The translations under genes were made by a program, and so were the position numbers. Shown piece by piece: positions 23,640 through 34,015 of a stretch of 64,000 bases of DNA (positions within the stretch are counted from its first letter, which is position 1; each line of letters starts with the position of its first letter). The notes under the pieces are model-generated. The model saw only the letters and a program-made list of their open reading frames with translations. It ran no database searches and was not told where the DNA came from. Origin of the DNA: Trichobilharzia szidati. Lineage: Eukaryota > Platyhelminthes > Trematoda > Strigeidida > Schistosomatidae. The DNA lies in NCBI GenBank assembly GCA_944472155.2, contig OX235271.1, positions 107,521,256-107,585,255 of the forward strand, in the 5' to 3' direction.

Positions 23640-24500
23640 AAACACTTAGCTCTAATACTATGTCCCATTAGAAATCATTCAAACTCTAGGATAACTAATT
23701 CATATGAAATGAAAAGGAAGCTTAATGACATTCAATTAGAGAATAATGAAAAAAATGCTTAGTTTTGACATAACTAGTCTTTACACTAATTTACCAATCA
23801 ATATGGCATTAGAAGCGGTTAAACGAGAACTAACTTCTGATTCTGAACTTAGTCATAGGACGAAGCTGCCCACTGAAAAAATTATTTTGGGAATTCATTT
23901 ATGCTTCACATCAACTATCTATAAATTACAGTGCAAAATATATAAAAAACAGACGGTGTGGCACTGGGATCACCAATATTCCCTATCGTAGCAGACATCT
24001 TTATTGACAGCTGGGAAAATATTGCTCTTAATACATTTAATTCTACTCCAAAAATATGGTGGAGATATGTGGATGACACTTTCACAGTGTTAAGAACAGA
24101 ACATATCTCTAGCTTCTTGATGCATATAAAGTCACTAGTAAAGGGAATAAAATTCACATATGAGTCGGAAAATGAACATAGAGAATTAGCTATGCTAGAC
24201 TGTAAAATAAAACGAATGGAAGAAGGTAAACTGCACACTGGCGTTTATAAAAAGCCAACGAATTCTAATGGATATTTAGACTTTAATTCATCTCATCCGT
24301 TGTCTTTAAAGGCAGGCTTAGTTGAATGTGTAACAAACAGAGCAATAGCACTAAGTAGTACAACAAAAAGCCTAAACGATGAAATGAAACAGATAGAAGA
24401 AGCGTTGGTGTTGAATAACCATCCTATAAAATTCATTAGGAAGATCAGAAAAGGTCAAAAGCAAAATAAAATAATGGTGAAACTAATAATGATAACATAA
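23640..24500 (+). pseudogene. PLE reverse transcriptase (YVDD)
   Basis: Segment 23746-23900 has SFDITSLYTNLPINMALE (motif A). After a frame break near 23940 the frame 23958-24500 (180 codons) carries GSPIFPIVADIFI (motif B region) and WWRYVDDTFTVL (catalytic YVDD, residues 36-39), then the KLHTGVYKKPTNSNGYLDF block usual in PLE RTs. RT copies element RNA at the nick; broken here by at least one frameshift plus a stop. Confidence 0.85.
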
Positions 24501-24639
24501 GAAAGAATATAAGGCATCTACAGTTTTACCATATAAGGAGAGGACATCTGAGACCCTACGTAGGATTCTCAATAAAGCAGGAATTAGAGTGGCATTCAAA
24601 CCTACAAACTCACCCACAGACAAGGTCGTAAGTTGAAGG

Positions 24640-24920
24640 GCCCGGTGGACCCGATTAAACAAAATAATATAATTTACGAAATACCTTGCAGTGACTGTGA
24701 GTTAAGTCAACTACATAGGCCAAACTAGTAGATCAGGAGTAGTGAGATTATCAGAACATAAGAATTTAGCTCAGATTAGAATGATTGATCCCACGAAGAT
24801 AAGTAATTTAAAAAAAAACTCAGCAATAGCACTGCATACATTAACACACAACCACACAATAGGGTGGGACAGAGTCAAAATTCTATAAAGTAATATAGGT
24901 AGGTGGAGAGCGTGAGATAT
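24640..24920 (+). pseudogene. PLE GIY-YIG endonuclease remnant
   Basis: After the RT, broken frames read IIYEIPCSDCE then, after a shift, the QT-SRSGVVRLSEHKN stretch and SAIALHTLTHNHTIGWDRVKIL, the layout of a PLE GIY-YIG nuclease with its Cys pair and downstream His-rich helix. The nuclease nicks target DNA. Shifts and stops make it inactive. Confidence 0.7.
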
Positions 24921-25100
24921 ATTACTGAATCCTTGGTCATCGAGTCTACACCCAACACATACAACAGAAGTGACTCAACGCAAATACCAGAGATATGGAA
25001 GATATTATTACCAGTCAGATCAGAGGATGATAAATAATGTTAAAATGCATGCAATTCACATTGTACCACTCTAACAAGTTATTTATTTTACTATAAAAAA

Positions 25101-25349
25101 TATTTTATTTCCCATCTGATTGTATTTTATTGATAACACTAATATTATTTCCCAATGTACTTTATCTTATATTGATTTTATTCAAATATCTAATCAGTTT
25201 TTACTCATGTATATAAATGAAGCAAGAAATTTGTGTGAGTGCCATGACATGATTATGAGCAGTAGTAATTTGTGCTCGAAACGTGGTCATCAGTAAATAT
25301 TACTTACTGTATGACACTGTGTGAATTTATCAAAATAAAATTTTATCAA
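25101..25349 (+). repeat. PLE LTR arm, right
   Basis: Inverted match to 23034-23286. Contains GAGCAGTAGTAATTTGTGCT then CGAAACGTGGTC. Immediately followed by the right target-site duplicate at 25354. Confidence 0.8.
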
Positions 25350-25394
25350 TTATTGTTAAGCGTAGTATATATAAAGGAATTGTAATCTTAGTTA

Positions 25395-25560
25395 GTGAAG
25401 ATTAACGACAACACAATAAGAAGACGTATTTTATCTGAAACTTGTAATGTATTTGAGCAATACATTTGGACACTCTGATCACACAGGTATTTGTCATATA
25501 CAGTTGTATAGAAGGCAAGGAGGCATAAGTTATTACAAAGAGGTCAGGTCGTGTACAGGT
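25395..25560 (-). repeat. PLE LTR fragment
   Basis: The minus strand shows GTGTGATCAGAGTGTCC, then ATTGCTCAAATACATTACA and TTTCAGATAAAATACGTCTT, matching the LTR-like sequences at 39640-39850 (minus) and 40345-40450 (plus). Confidence 0.5.
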
Positions 25561-26849
25561 CAAGGTCACAAATAATGAGTAGGTAGATGATGCAAAGGTG
25601 TGGGTAAGAAAGGAAGAAAGAAAAAACAAAATACAAAGAATGTCCAAAATGTGTTTCTTAATAAAGGGAACTAATTACTAGAAATAACTAATAGGAGTCA
25701 ATAGACTGGAATTATTAGGAATATGTTACAAAAGGATTAAGAGATTGCATGGAGCTTTCAGGTAGCATATCAGGGAAATAAACTTACCTCTAAGGCTTAT
25801 AACAGTAAAAGAGACTGGAGAAGTCGTTTCTGAACATAAGGTTCAGGTTTCTCTTTGTTGGTTTGTCGATCTCTGGCTGCAAGAAGAAGAACGTCCTGGT
25901 CTCACTTCAAATGTGATTCTGAGTGAAGTCTGTACTGATTGTGTACTATACTACCAGAAACAATAATAATGTGGTGCAGAATTGAGCTGTTAGCTGTTCT
26001 TCGTTCTGTCGACAACCATGCTGGTAGATCCAGGTTTCATGGAGCGTCGGACATTATTTTTAAATGTTTGTCGTCAAAGGTCGGATATTCATTTTCGACC
26101 AGTGTACGCTTAATGGATTCTGCACTCGATGTAACTTCGGTGCAAATGGGATAGATTCTCGCTGTAACATAGGTGATGTTTATCATCTTGCCTCCTGCGT
26201 AGAATTCCGAAAATGTAAATGGTAATAGTACTGCAATTTGGATTTCAACTACTCACCTCTCAGTGTTCTGTTTACTATCGAATCTATTTTCAGTGAGATA
26301 TTTAGAATGTAACTGATAACTGAGTGTATATATTGATTCTACTCGTTTTAGCTCATGTTATCAAACTGTTTATGTAACAGTTGTATTCTTCTGCTACGAA
26401 GTAACATACATTATATGAATAGTTTACCATTGATATAAATAGATAATGAATCTTCTTACTAATATTGACCTCTTTTCGTTCAGATGAGAGGTAGCTTGTG
26501 TATAGACCAAACAGTGTATGCAGAGAGTAGGCTAGTAATTCAGTAAATTAACATCGCTTACATTTGGTCAGTATACTATATAATGGAAAACATATTATTC
26601 CTTTACTTATTACTTATCATTATTAAACCCATTAGTTTTCAAAACCATCAACGTTTTGCTCCTAATTAGTGAATTTATGTCATCAGAATACAATTAATCT
26701 ATACAGCTGACAGCTAGCTGGAGAGAGTAATATGTTTTAGGAATAAATTCGTTTGATGTAGAGTCTACCCGTTTGCCCTAGTTAACATAACCGAGTCATA
26801 TTAATTTACTAGCTCAGAATTATGTTAATGAAAGGATATATGAAAAAGA

Positions 26850-27240
26850 AAAGACGTTCAGCGAAGAGACTCTTTTCGGCGAATTCATTCACATAGCTGT
26901 ACAATCGCATTTATACATAATTATTTTTTTGTCTGTGTACATGAGGTTTATCAAGTTTAGATAATTAATCAGGTAATACAAGAATGATCTAATATAGAAA
27001 CAAGGTTAATTAGACAGCAACTAAAGTAAGATTGAGTTAGTAAGTTAGATGACGTAATATAATTGACTAAAATGTTTCAACTTAAGTCAGGATGGCAACA
27101 GAGGTAATTACAAGTAGAGACTAAGTAGAGGTGCGGTAGAGAATAATGCCATTTAAATTAGGACTAAAACTGAGCAAATAAATTGGATGACATAACATAA
27201 ATGACTGGAAATTGAGCGTTGGTCAAGTCAGTAACAGTGG
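26850..27240. repeat. Insertion in repeat R copy D, partly PLE-LTR-like
   Basis: Copy B continues straight across this point (18285-18305), so about 390 bp were inserted here. The left part has AGCTGTACAATCGCATTTAT, shared with 15540; the rest is unrecognised. Confidence 0.45.
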
Positions 27241-27435
27241 TAATGCATATATGATATATATGACCACACACTCTATTCAAGTTGTATTGCACTATCTAAT
27301 TCTGTCACAAAATACCTGCGAAGTTCAAGCACAATGTTTTCGAATTAAGAAAGCCCTATTTCAAACTGATTCTCCAGAGTTTATCACCAATCGGTCAAAG
27401 TAACTGTTTGCAGATTAGGCGATAATTTAAATTAA

Positions 27436-27735
27436 AGTTGACATCAGTTAGAGAAGCACTGGATAACCTGCAGGGAGTACTGGACAGCTGTTTCGTCCTA
27501 GTTCGACACTCTTCATCAGTACGCACCCACCGACAGGGTTTGAATCCAGAACCTTCTGGTTACAAGGCTAGCGAGCTCGTAGACCATTCACTCAGCCACT
27601 GTGACTCGATCCAATGGCCAGACCATGAATTCTAACTTCTGCCAATTCACGACACAGCGCGACCATTTCGCAATGTCTTCTTCGATGAGTTACTGCCTCA
27701 TCTTCAACCTGCTGTACCCTACTGGTCACAGCTTC
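27436..27735 (-). repeat. SINE1 copy f, left arm of a palindrome, with hammerhead
   Basis: Minus-strand full-length copy: 5' module (27650-27735), tRNA-like 27535-27615, hammerhead 27477-27522, tail to 27436. The ribozyme core is ATGAAGA with stem II partly decayed. Inverted repeat of 27745-28085. Confidence 0.75.
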
Positions 27736-27744
27736 CCACTAGAA

Positions 27745-28085
27745 CCCCAGGGTACAACAGGTTGAAGATGAGGCAGTAACTCACCGAAGAAGACATTGCG
27801 AAGTGGTCGAGCTATGTCGTGAATTGGCAAAATTTTGAATTCAAGGACCATTGGATCGGGTCCCAGTGGCCCAATTGTCTACGAGGTCACTAGCCTTGTA
27901 ACCAGAAGATCCTGGGTTCGAACCCTCGTGGTCAGCGCGTACTGATGAAGAGTCCCGAACTAGGACGAAACAGCTGTCCAGTACTCCCTGCAGGTTGTCC
28001 AGTGCTTCTCTAACTGATGTCAACTCATGTTTAAATCCTCCATGCAATCAAACAAAAATCCCTACAAAAGCAATACTTGAAAATT
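27745..28085 (+). repeat. SINE1 copy g, right arm of a palindrome, with hammerhead
   Basis: Plus-strand full-length copy: 5' module with GGTTGAAGATGAGGCAGTAA, tRNA-like 27860-27930 with B box GGGTTCGAACCC, hammerhead 27939-27984, tail ending in CCCTACAAAAGCAATACTTG. The two arms meet head-to-head with only about 10-20 bp between them. Confidence 0.75.
27939..27984 (+). ncRNA. Hammerhead-like motif, SINE1 consensus form
   Basis: Best-preserved SINE1 form: stem I GTACTG/CAGTAC (6 pairs), core ATGAAGA, stem II GTCC-loop-GGAC, GAAAC, loop AGCT, GTC before the expected cleavage point. Only the first core base departs from the consensus (CTGANGA), being A instead of C. That C pairs with the core G in active hammerheads, so activity is doubtful. 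Confidence 0.7.
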
Positions 28086-28500
28086 AATTTTAAGTATTTA
28101 ATAATGCATTTCGTGACTAATTCTAGTGACGAATATCACAAAATAGGCACTGATTACTTAGTTTCCCAATGATATTTTCCCATCGGTCGCATACCGATTC
28201 GTGTTGTGTAAAAACTTCATAGTTATTTGTTTTGACAAGATTTTGTTTTAATAATAACTCAGATTGCACCATTACTGACTATCGATGTGGTAAGCGTTGG
28301 CTATGATAACAGTATTAATGAGATTAAGGAACAAGAAGAAAGCAGTCACAGCAATGCAGATGCCTAGAATCACAAACCTTTTCGTAAATCGACAGAGATA
28401 GACCATAAGGTTTTCAGGTTTCAACTCTAAATGAATTATTTTTTAATGTAAACCAAGTTCTGATTGAAGTGTCAGTGGATTTATTTTGAATCGAACACGT

Positions 28501-28970
28501 TTACTGTGTTTTTTTGATAAGTATCTATAGTTATACTTATTTATTGTTGTTTGAAGAGTAAATTATCACAGGTAAGGGATAATTCACTTTAAAGTTACCA
28601 TGGCAATTTCAAATACCTTTATACAATGTTGATTATATTTTGTTTCCTTTCATTTTATTTTTATCTGATCCCTTTCTGCTTTTCGCATATCCATTTTATA
28701 TTTATGCAACTGACTTAAATATATGTGACCTCATTTAATTTAATTCCGCCTCCATTTTTAGTTTATCTGTCCAGATGATTTAAACTATCAGTTGGTTTCA
28801 ATCTAATCAAGATCAATTTTTCAATGTCATTCTGACTCCTCCTAGTTCATTGTTACTCAGTTCAACTTGATAGCGTAAAAATTGATTCACTCAAAAGATA
28901 TGCTTGCAAATTAGTTTATGAGGTGTATTACAGTTTTCAGGGATATTAAATGCTATTTAATGCATTAGTT
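28501..28970. other. No gene recognised
   Basis: AT-rich spacer with T-rich tracts. Confidence 0.45.
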
Positions 28971-28974
28971 GTTC

Positions 28975-29200
28975 AGTGACAGAATGCTTACCGTGGACGC
29001 CACATTTTTCCCTTGTATTCGATTCCCCACTGACTCGCTTCTCTAAAGCGTTACTAAACCTGGTAACGAAGTAAGGTTGTACGTGAGGCTAGTAACCCAA
29101 CCCCATAATGAGCATCACCACTCCTAATGAAACTTTAAAACTTACTTGTGAAGTCCTATTTTTTTTACGGAACGTGGAGGAATGGAAAGAAGATGCCGTT
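28975..29200 (+). repeat. SINE4 copy b
   Basis: Shares with copy a the blocks ACCTGGTAACGAAGTAAGGT and GTGAGGCTAGTAACCCAACC, and a decayed 3' end (GAAGTCCTATTTTT, ACGGAACGTGGAGGAATGG). It faces copy c across 200 bp. Confidence 0.6.
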
Positions 29201-29404
29201 TTATGCTAGCTTTACCCAACTGCAGGAAACATTTTTAACTCATATTATTATCACTTTATTAAAACGGCAAGTATATACCAGGTGTCTAATTCCATTTCAG
29301 TCACCTGTTATAGAATAAACATTTATGCATCTAGACATTTAAATTAAATAACTCCCTGTTCAGTCTATCAGGCGTTTTATCAAGAGATTATTTACTTCAC
29401 TTTT

Positions 29405-29630
29405 TTAAGTTCCTAGTGGAACATTGGGTTTCAGGCTTGAGCTTTGAGGTTTCGGTAGCAGTGGTCAGTATTTTACGGTATGAGTTTGCTAGACTCACGC
29501 CTAACCTTCCCTCTTTATCAAACTTACTATTGGAAGAGCATTTTAGGAGTGAATCCATTGGGAATTGACCCCACTCCGCGTGCATGGTCGATGAGCATTT
29601 TAACACTGAACGGCCGACGCACTTTATGAA
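29405..29630 (-). repeat. SINE4 copy c
   Basis: Minus orientation: starts GCGTCGGCCGTTCAGTG, decayed B-box region GGGGTCAATTCCC, body AAGGTTAGGCGTGAGTCTAG and 3' end CCCAATGTTCCACTAGGAAC, the RTE-like tail. Confidence 0.6.
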
Positions 29631-29639
29631 GAAATACTT

Positions 29640-30890
29640 CTAATTTAGGCCATGTAACCATCGCAGAATATACTTAACTTTAATTATAGACAAGAACTTG
29701 GGATGATACACAAGTATTTCTCCCTAATAAACAAGTCATTTTCAAGAGAAATGAAGATCCATTTTTTAAAATTATTTTGGCCGGATTGAAAAGTTACTTA
29801 TATTTGGAGGTGCTACTGATAAGGATATGTAAGTAGCATGTTGGTGACATCTTCAGGTTAAATCTTCAACAGTGGAGCAACTGAGCAAAATAAAGAAAAT
29901 GAAATGTAGAAGAAATGAGCAGAATATGAATACTGCTGCACACTGGAATTTTACCGGAAGGGTTTTGTCTTTCGTCATTACTGTACATTATTTCGCCAAA
30001 TAGATTATTCTCCTACCAAATACTGCTATGTTCTGCCTTCACAATTTTACTCCTCTTTCGATCTCATGGTCCTTCTAACCTCTTATTTGTCCCTTATTAA
30101 TTCTACTGATTGCCTTTATTATTTCACATGACTGGATTTTCTCTGTTTGCTGGTCCATTGGTCCAGGTCTTTCTCTTGTCCCCCCTCCCTACTGTGGACA
30201 GTCGTACTTACTAAGTGAGAGGCCGTTGTGTACGTCGAGTAACGCCTATTAATAACTCCTTTCTAGCCTAGTCACATTCTGATTACTAGCAATGATTATA
30301 AGTAGTAAATTTGTACTTATCAGGTCATCAATATCGCTTATGTTTACATAAAGAATAATAAGATATTTATAACTTCATTTCACTTTAAATGTCATATCAG
30401 TCAATACAAAAGTATTAGCGTATTGAACAAGTTGATGTAGTATTCCAGAATTTCGGATAAGGATTTCATGCATAACAGATCTGAAAATGTCATTTCTGGA
30501 AAGCTCACATTTAACATAGTAAGATAGCGTAATAAGAAATGCATGACAGTACTGAAATATCTTCCATTAATCGTGGAAGCTAAATGCACACTCTCTGAAG
30601 AATTCTGGTGTATTTACACGTGACTCTGGAATAATAAATTCTCTATATGATAAACCAGACATTTTTTAAGATGCGTTAATTCATTTAGGAAAAATACAGT
30701 GAAACTGGGCATTTATGTGGTTACATCAGTGTGTATTGATAGTTTCCATCTCACTGATTACTCTTCAAATGTCATATGGTTGTGTAAACCAAAAAGTGAT
30801 GCCTATTTGTATCTATAAAAATTGCGTCATTGTTATTTTGAAGAATTATCGTACAAACAGTGTTGCTACATGAAATGTTTTCAAACTAAA
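29640..30890. other. No gene recognised
   Basis: AT-rich DNA. No domain in short frames; a pyrimidine-rich stretch lies near 30160-30190. Confidence 0.45.
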
Positions 30891-30900
30891 TCATAATCTT

Positions 30901-31313
30901 GGTATTAGATGGTTGGAGGCAATTGGCCAAAGGAAGCCTTGGACCTAGGTTTCGTGCTAGTTGGCACTCGTCAGCAAGGCGTATCTGCAACCTTGAAGAA
31001 ACTCATGTCCCTTCTGAGATTCGAACCCGCGTCACCCAGTGGTGCAGTCAGAGACGTTACCACTGAGCTATTCAGGCTCGCGACTGACCTCCTGTAGGAC
31101 TGTATTGGATATTTTTGATCGCATACTAGTCAGTAACTAGTGTAATGTGTCTATTCCTATCTTCGCTGCAGAATGAATTCTATCAGCCAAGCTTGCAATG
31201 TGGCCACCATGCTAGGTGGCTCGCCATTACGGTGCACTGTGAATTGTTGGTATTAGACGGTTGAGGCAATCGAAGGAAGCCTTGGACCTAGGTTTCGTGC
31301 TAGTTGGCACTCA
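30901..31313 (-). mobile_element. SINE2 insertion, 1.2 tandem units, with target-site duplication
   Basis: Bounded by TCATAATCTT at 30891-30900 and 31314-31323. Read on the minus strand: truncated hammerhead (its GTC at 31285-31287), 5' module, tRNA-like part (31015-31080; GAATAGCTCAGTGG-type A box in a decayed form, B box GGGTTCGAATCTC), complete hammerhead (30937-30979), end CCATCTAATACC. The two GTC cleavage sites are 343 bp apart, so the inserted RNA was longer than one unit. Non-autonomous and probably transcribed by RNA polymerase III; it needs RT in trans. Confidence 0.8.
30937..30979 (-). ncRNA. Hammerhead ribozyme, complete consensus (SINE2)
   Basis: On the minus strand: stem I CCTTG pairs with CAAGG; core CTGACGA fits CTGANGA; stem II GTGC/GCAC around loop CAACTA; GAAAC; two-pair stem III closing loop CTAG; GTC cleavage triplet. 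All invariant residues are present. Very short stem III is typical of minimal type I hammerheads in retroelements, which work best as dimers. Predicted to self-cleave after GTC. Confidence 0.88.
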
Positions 31314-31323
31314 TCATAATCTT

Positions 31324-31865
31324 ACAAGTAAGGGAGAACCTAATGGAGATGAATTTTGAAAAATATCTAACAGAAACTTGAGAGATTTTCAGTGGCAGCT
31401 GGTTCAATCTCAGTATCTTTAAAAGGAATGAATTTGTTGTAATTAAATATCTTAACTAATTGGACTATTATTTTGATATTTTGTGTGATTCCTAAGCTTA
31501 GTGTTGATTCCCCCACACGAGTTTACGGACTCTATCGATAAAATTCAAATGCTGGAGAGAAATAGGACTTTGTGAAGGCGAATAAACACTTGAAATCAAA
31601 TAGAGTCAATGGATGTTTGTCTCACTTTAGCTTAATATTCTTTAGTAGTAATTATTCTGAAGTCTGTCTGGAGTTTCATCTAACTGTGTGGATGAGAATA
31701 TTGGTCCAGAGTTACTTAAGTGAGATTGTGGTCTACTTAACTCAGTCACTTTTGGCGTTATAATTTGTTTTGCTATACATTTTACTATTATTTATAATTA
31801 AACAGTTTCTTAGAGAACCACTTAAACTATATTTCGATGAACTGATGATAGATTAGAGTAGAATA
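31324..31865. other. No gene recognised
   Basis: Spacer with only short frames. Confidence 0.45.
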
Positions 31866-31867
31866 TG

Positions 31868-32075
31868 GCGTACGATCAGGCAATTTCATCTTCGAATTTA
31901 TGAACACCTCCCACCTTGGTTTGGTTAAGGTCCAAATAAAGTTGTACGCAGTTCAGTACTAGCTTGTCTCGTTGATACTGGACATCAAGTCTATTCTAAC
32001 AAAGCTTTTAAAGTTATTTATCATATATCACCCAACCTCTCGTATGGTCTACGAGCATGACTTTTACATAAAACC
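31868..32075 (+). pseudogene. PLE endonuclease C-terminal fragment
   Basis: Reads RIYEHLPPWFG, stop, VVRSSVLACLVDTGHQVYSN and SPNLSYGLRA, matching the region after the GIY-YIG core in the PLE at 60389-60760 (VPVWLGKS, MLSHLVDSEHH). Two in-frame stops. Too short to be functional. Confidence 0.7.
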
Positions 32076-32084
32076 AATAAGCTG

Positions 32085-32830
32085 CCAGAAGACTCAACGA
32101 CGACAGGACTGCAGGTGAAAACAGACAAGACAGATATGATGTAGATACCAAGCCATCAACAACAACATCAGGCATTAAAATCGCTATCAGCAAGAGAGAC
32201 CTCAAGCAAGTCGCTTATTTCACTTACCCGAGCTGCATCGTTTCAACTACAGTTGCTACGGATGTAGATGTCAAAGGCATCCGGGGATGATAAATTCAGA
32301 CAGATAAAAATGACTCGGAAACCACTGTGGAGGTCCACAGCACTCAGCACAAGAAACACGATCCGAACTGTTAACATGAATGTCAAGTTAGTGCTTCTCT
32401 ATGATTCAGAAACTTGGCTCACTCATCACCAAAAGCTTTCATCATCACCAGCTGGCTTTGCTCGATATTGAAGATCAGATGGTTTGGAGGGATAAGCAGA
32501 AAGTAACTCTGGAAACCAACCAGCCGACAGCCGATCGCCCAACAAATATGCAGAGTCAATGTGGAGATGGATTAGGCATTCTCTGAGGCGACAGTTTAGT
32601 GACATCACACACCAAACCGTTGACTTAAACCCGGATAGAAACAGACGAGTTGGTCGTCGTGTGTTGGAGAGTGGCATGGAGAATATCGTGTGAGGAAGAA
32701 ATGAAGGCTTATGGGTGATCGTGGAGCCAGCTAAGGAAGATCATGGAGAACAGATGGAAATTAAGATGTTCTACTGAACCCCTATCTTCCACTCAAAACC
32801 CAAGAGACGAATAATTATAATCTAATATAT
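32085..32830 (+). pseudogene. RTE-type LINE 3' remnant
   Basis: Frame-broken C-terminal region: the CIVSTTVATDVDVKG-like block, PLWRSTALSTRNTIRTVNMN, VKLVLLYDSETW and a decayed WRWIRHSLR-type motif, ending in ACCCCTATCTTCCACTC and an AT-rich tail. It corresponds to the post-RT part of flatworm RTE elements. 5'-truncated. Confidence 0.8.
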
Positions 32831-33790
32831 AGTTAAACTGATAAGACATACAATTCCTTTATTCGTCTCATTTTTAAAAGTGAAATTTCAACTTTTTGGT
32901 TAAAAGTTTCATCGTGTGATTTTATTTCTAATGATTAGGGCCTATGCATACACAGTGATGAAAGTGAAATCTAAAAAAAAGAAAAGAAATAGAATTTGCT
33001 GTAAAAAATAACCAAAATAGAATCCCAAAGGAAATCAAGAACTTAGTGATCTTCAGGAATAATTCATTGAGAAGATGAAATAGCTTTTATTACAGTGAAT
33101 AATCACTTACCTTTTTTTCTGTTTTCTTCAGCTTCAGTATTTTCAAGTTCATTTTTGTACCTACTTGTAATAATAACAATAATCTTTTCTGATATTCATT
33201 CTGATTCTAATATCACCTTACTTGTTTAATCTCGTTACACAAATCTACAATTTTTCTTTCACTGATGGATAACAAAGTTTATTTTACCTGATTTTTCATT
33301 TTAATTATAAAATTGAATAGAAAGGAAAGTTATTTGTTTGCACTATTTCATTTAAAAAAAAGCTATATCTGATGATATATATGTGTCCTTTAGGCAGAGA
33401 AATATAATAATTTTTTTTCTTCATATGTGAAAATTTATGTAGAACAGGTGTAAAGAGCACATTAACCATCTGTTCAAATAAAATGAGACATTTTATTGTC
33501 GTCTACTGGCAAACATCCTTGTTTCTTTTTTTATAATCATTGCTGATAGTATTGTTTGTTATGTTTCTTAGAGAATAGTAAGTTGATTAAGACCGTGTAG
33601 GAAGAGGTTATCAGAGCAAGGGCATAAAATCTTCTTTCTCTTTGACTTGCGACGGTCAGTACCGTCTGCTTACATTTTCTAGCAAAGTTACATGGGTAGC
33701 TGTTCTTCCAGACGACAGATACTAGGTATATTTCTTTATTTTTCAAGAGTTGGTTTGTAAGGATTAGATTTGTTTTTACGAGTTTGACCA
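32831..33790. other. No gene recognised
   Basis: Very AT-rich with A and T homopolymer runs. The reverse frame 33537-33791 has no recognised domain. Confidence 0.45.
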
Positions 33791-33794
33791 CGGA

Positions 33795-34015
33795 TTGATA
33801 TCAGTTAGAGAACCATTGAAAACCAGGGAGTACTGGACAGCTGGTTCATCCTAGTTTGGGAATCATCGTCAGTACGCACCCACCCCACTGGGTTTTGAAA
33901 CCAGGACCTTCTGGTTACAAGGCAAGCTCGTATACCATTCAGCCACTGGAACCCGATTCAATGGCCAGCCCATGAATTCTAACTCCTACCAATTCGTGAT
34001 TTAGAGCGACCACCA
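33795..34015 (-). repeat. SINE1 copy h with hammerhead relic
   Basis: Minus copy: tRNA-like 33890-33965, hammerhead 33830-33875 (core ACGATGA, GAACC in place of GAAAC). Head-to-head with copy i. Confidence 0.7.

Larger units (their letters stand above)
22981..25353 (+). mobile_element. Penelope-like element with inverted arms
   Basis: Flanked by the 11-bp duplication TGTTAAGCGTA (22970-22980 and 25354-25364). Inverted LTR arms 23034-23286 and 25101-25349 differ by few bases and small indels. Inside, a minus-strand partial RT is joined head-to-head to a longer plus-strand copy reaching the GIY-YIG region. This is the foldback arrangement expected of PLE insertions. All frames carry stops or shifts, so the copy is not autonomous. 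Confidence 0.8.
25354..28500 (+). repeat. Dispersed repeat R, copy D, right part
   Basis: Resumes copy D after the PLE and runs collinear with copy B from about 16330 to 19050. The frame 25981-26154 ends with SFSTSVRLMDSALDVTSVQ, as in copy B. Interrupted by a PLE LTR piece (25395-25560), an unexplained insertion (26850-27240) and the SINE1 palindrome (27436-28085). Confidence 0.65.

Noticed and set aside
25101..25349. Working hammerhead in the 22.98-25.35 kb PLE LTR
   Set aside because: The GAAAC-to-GTC half and a stem II-like GAGCA/TGCTC pair are there, but the 5' core does not match CTGANGA in any register.
27436..28085. Palindrome as a DNA transposon (MITE) with terminal inverted repeats
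   Set aside because: Each arm is a complete SINE1 with tRNA-like part, ribozyme and tail known from single copies, so it is a pair of inverted SINEs.
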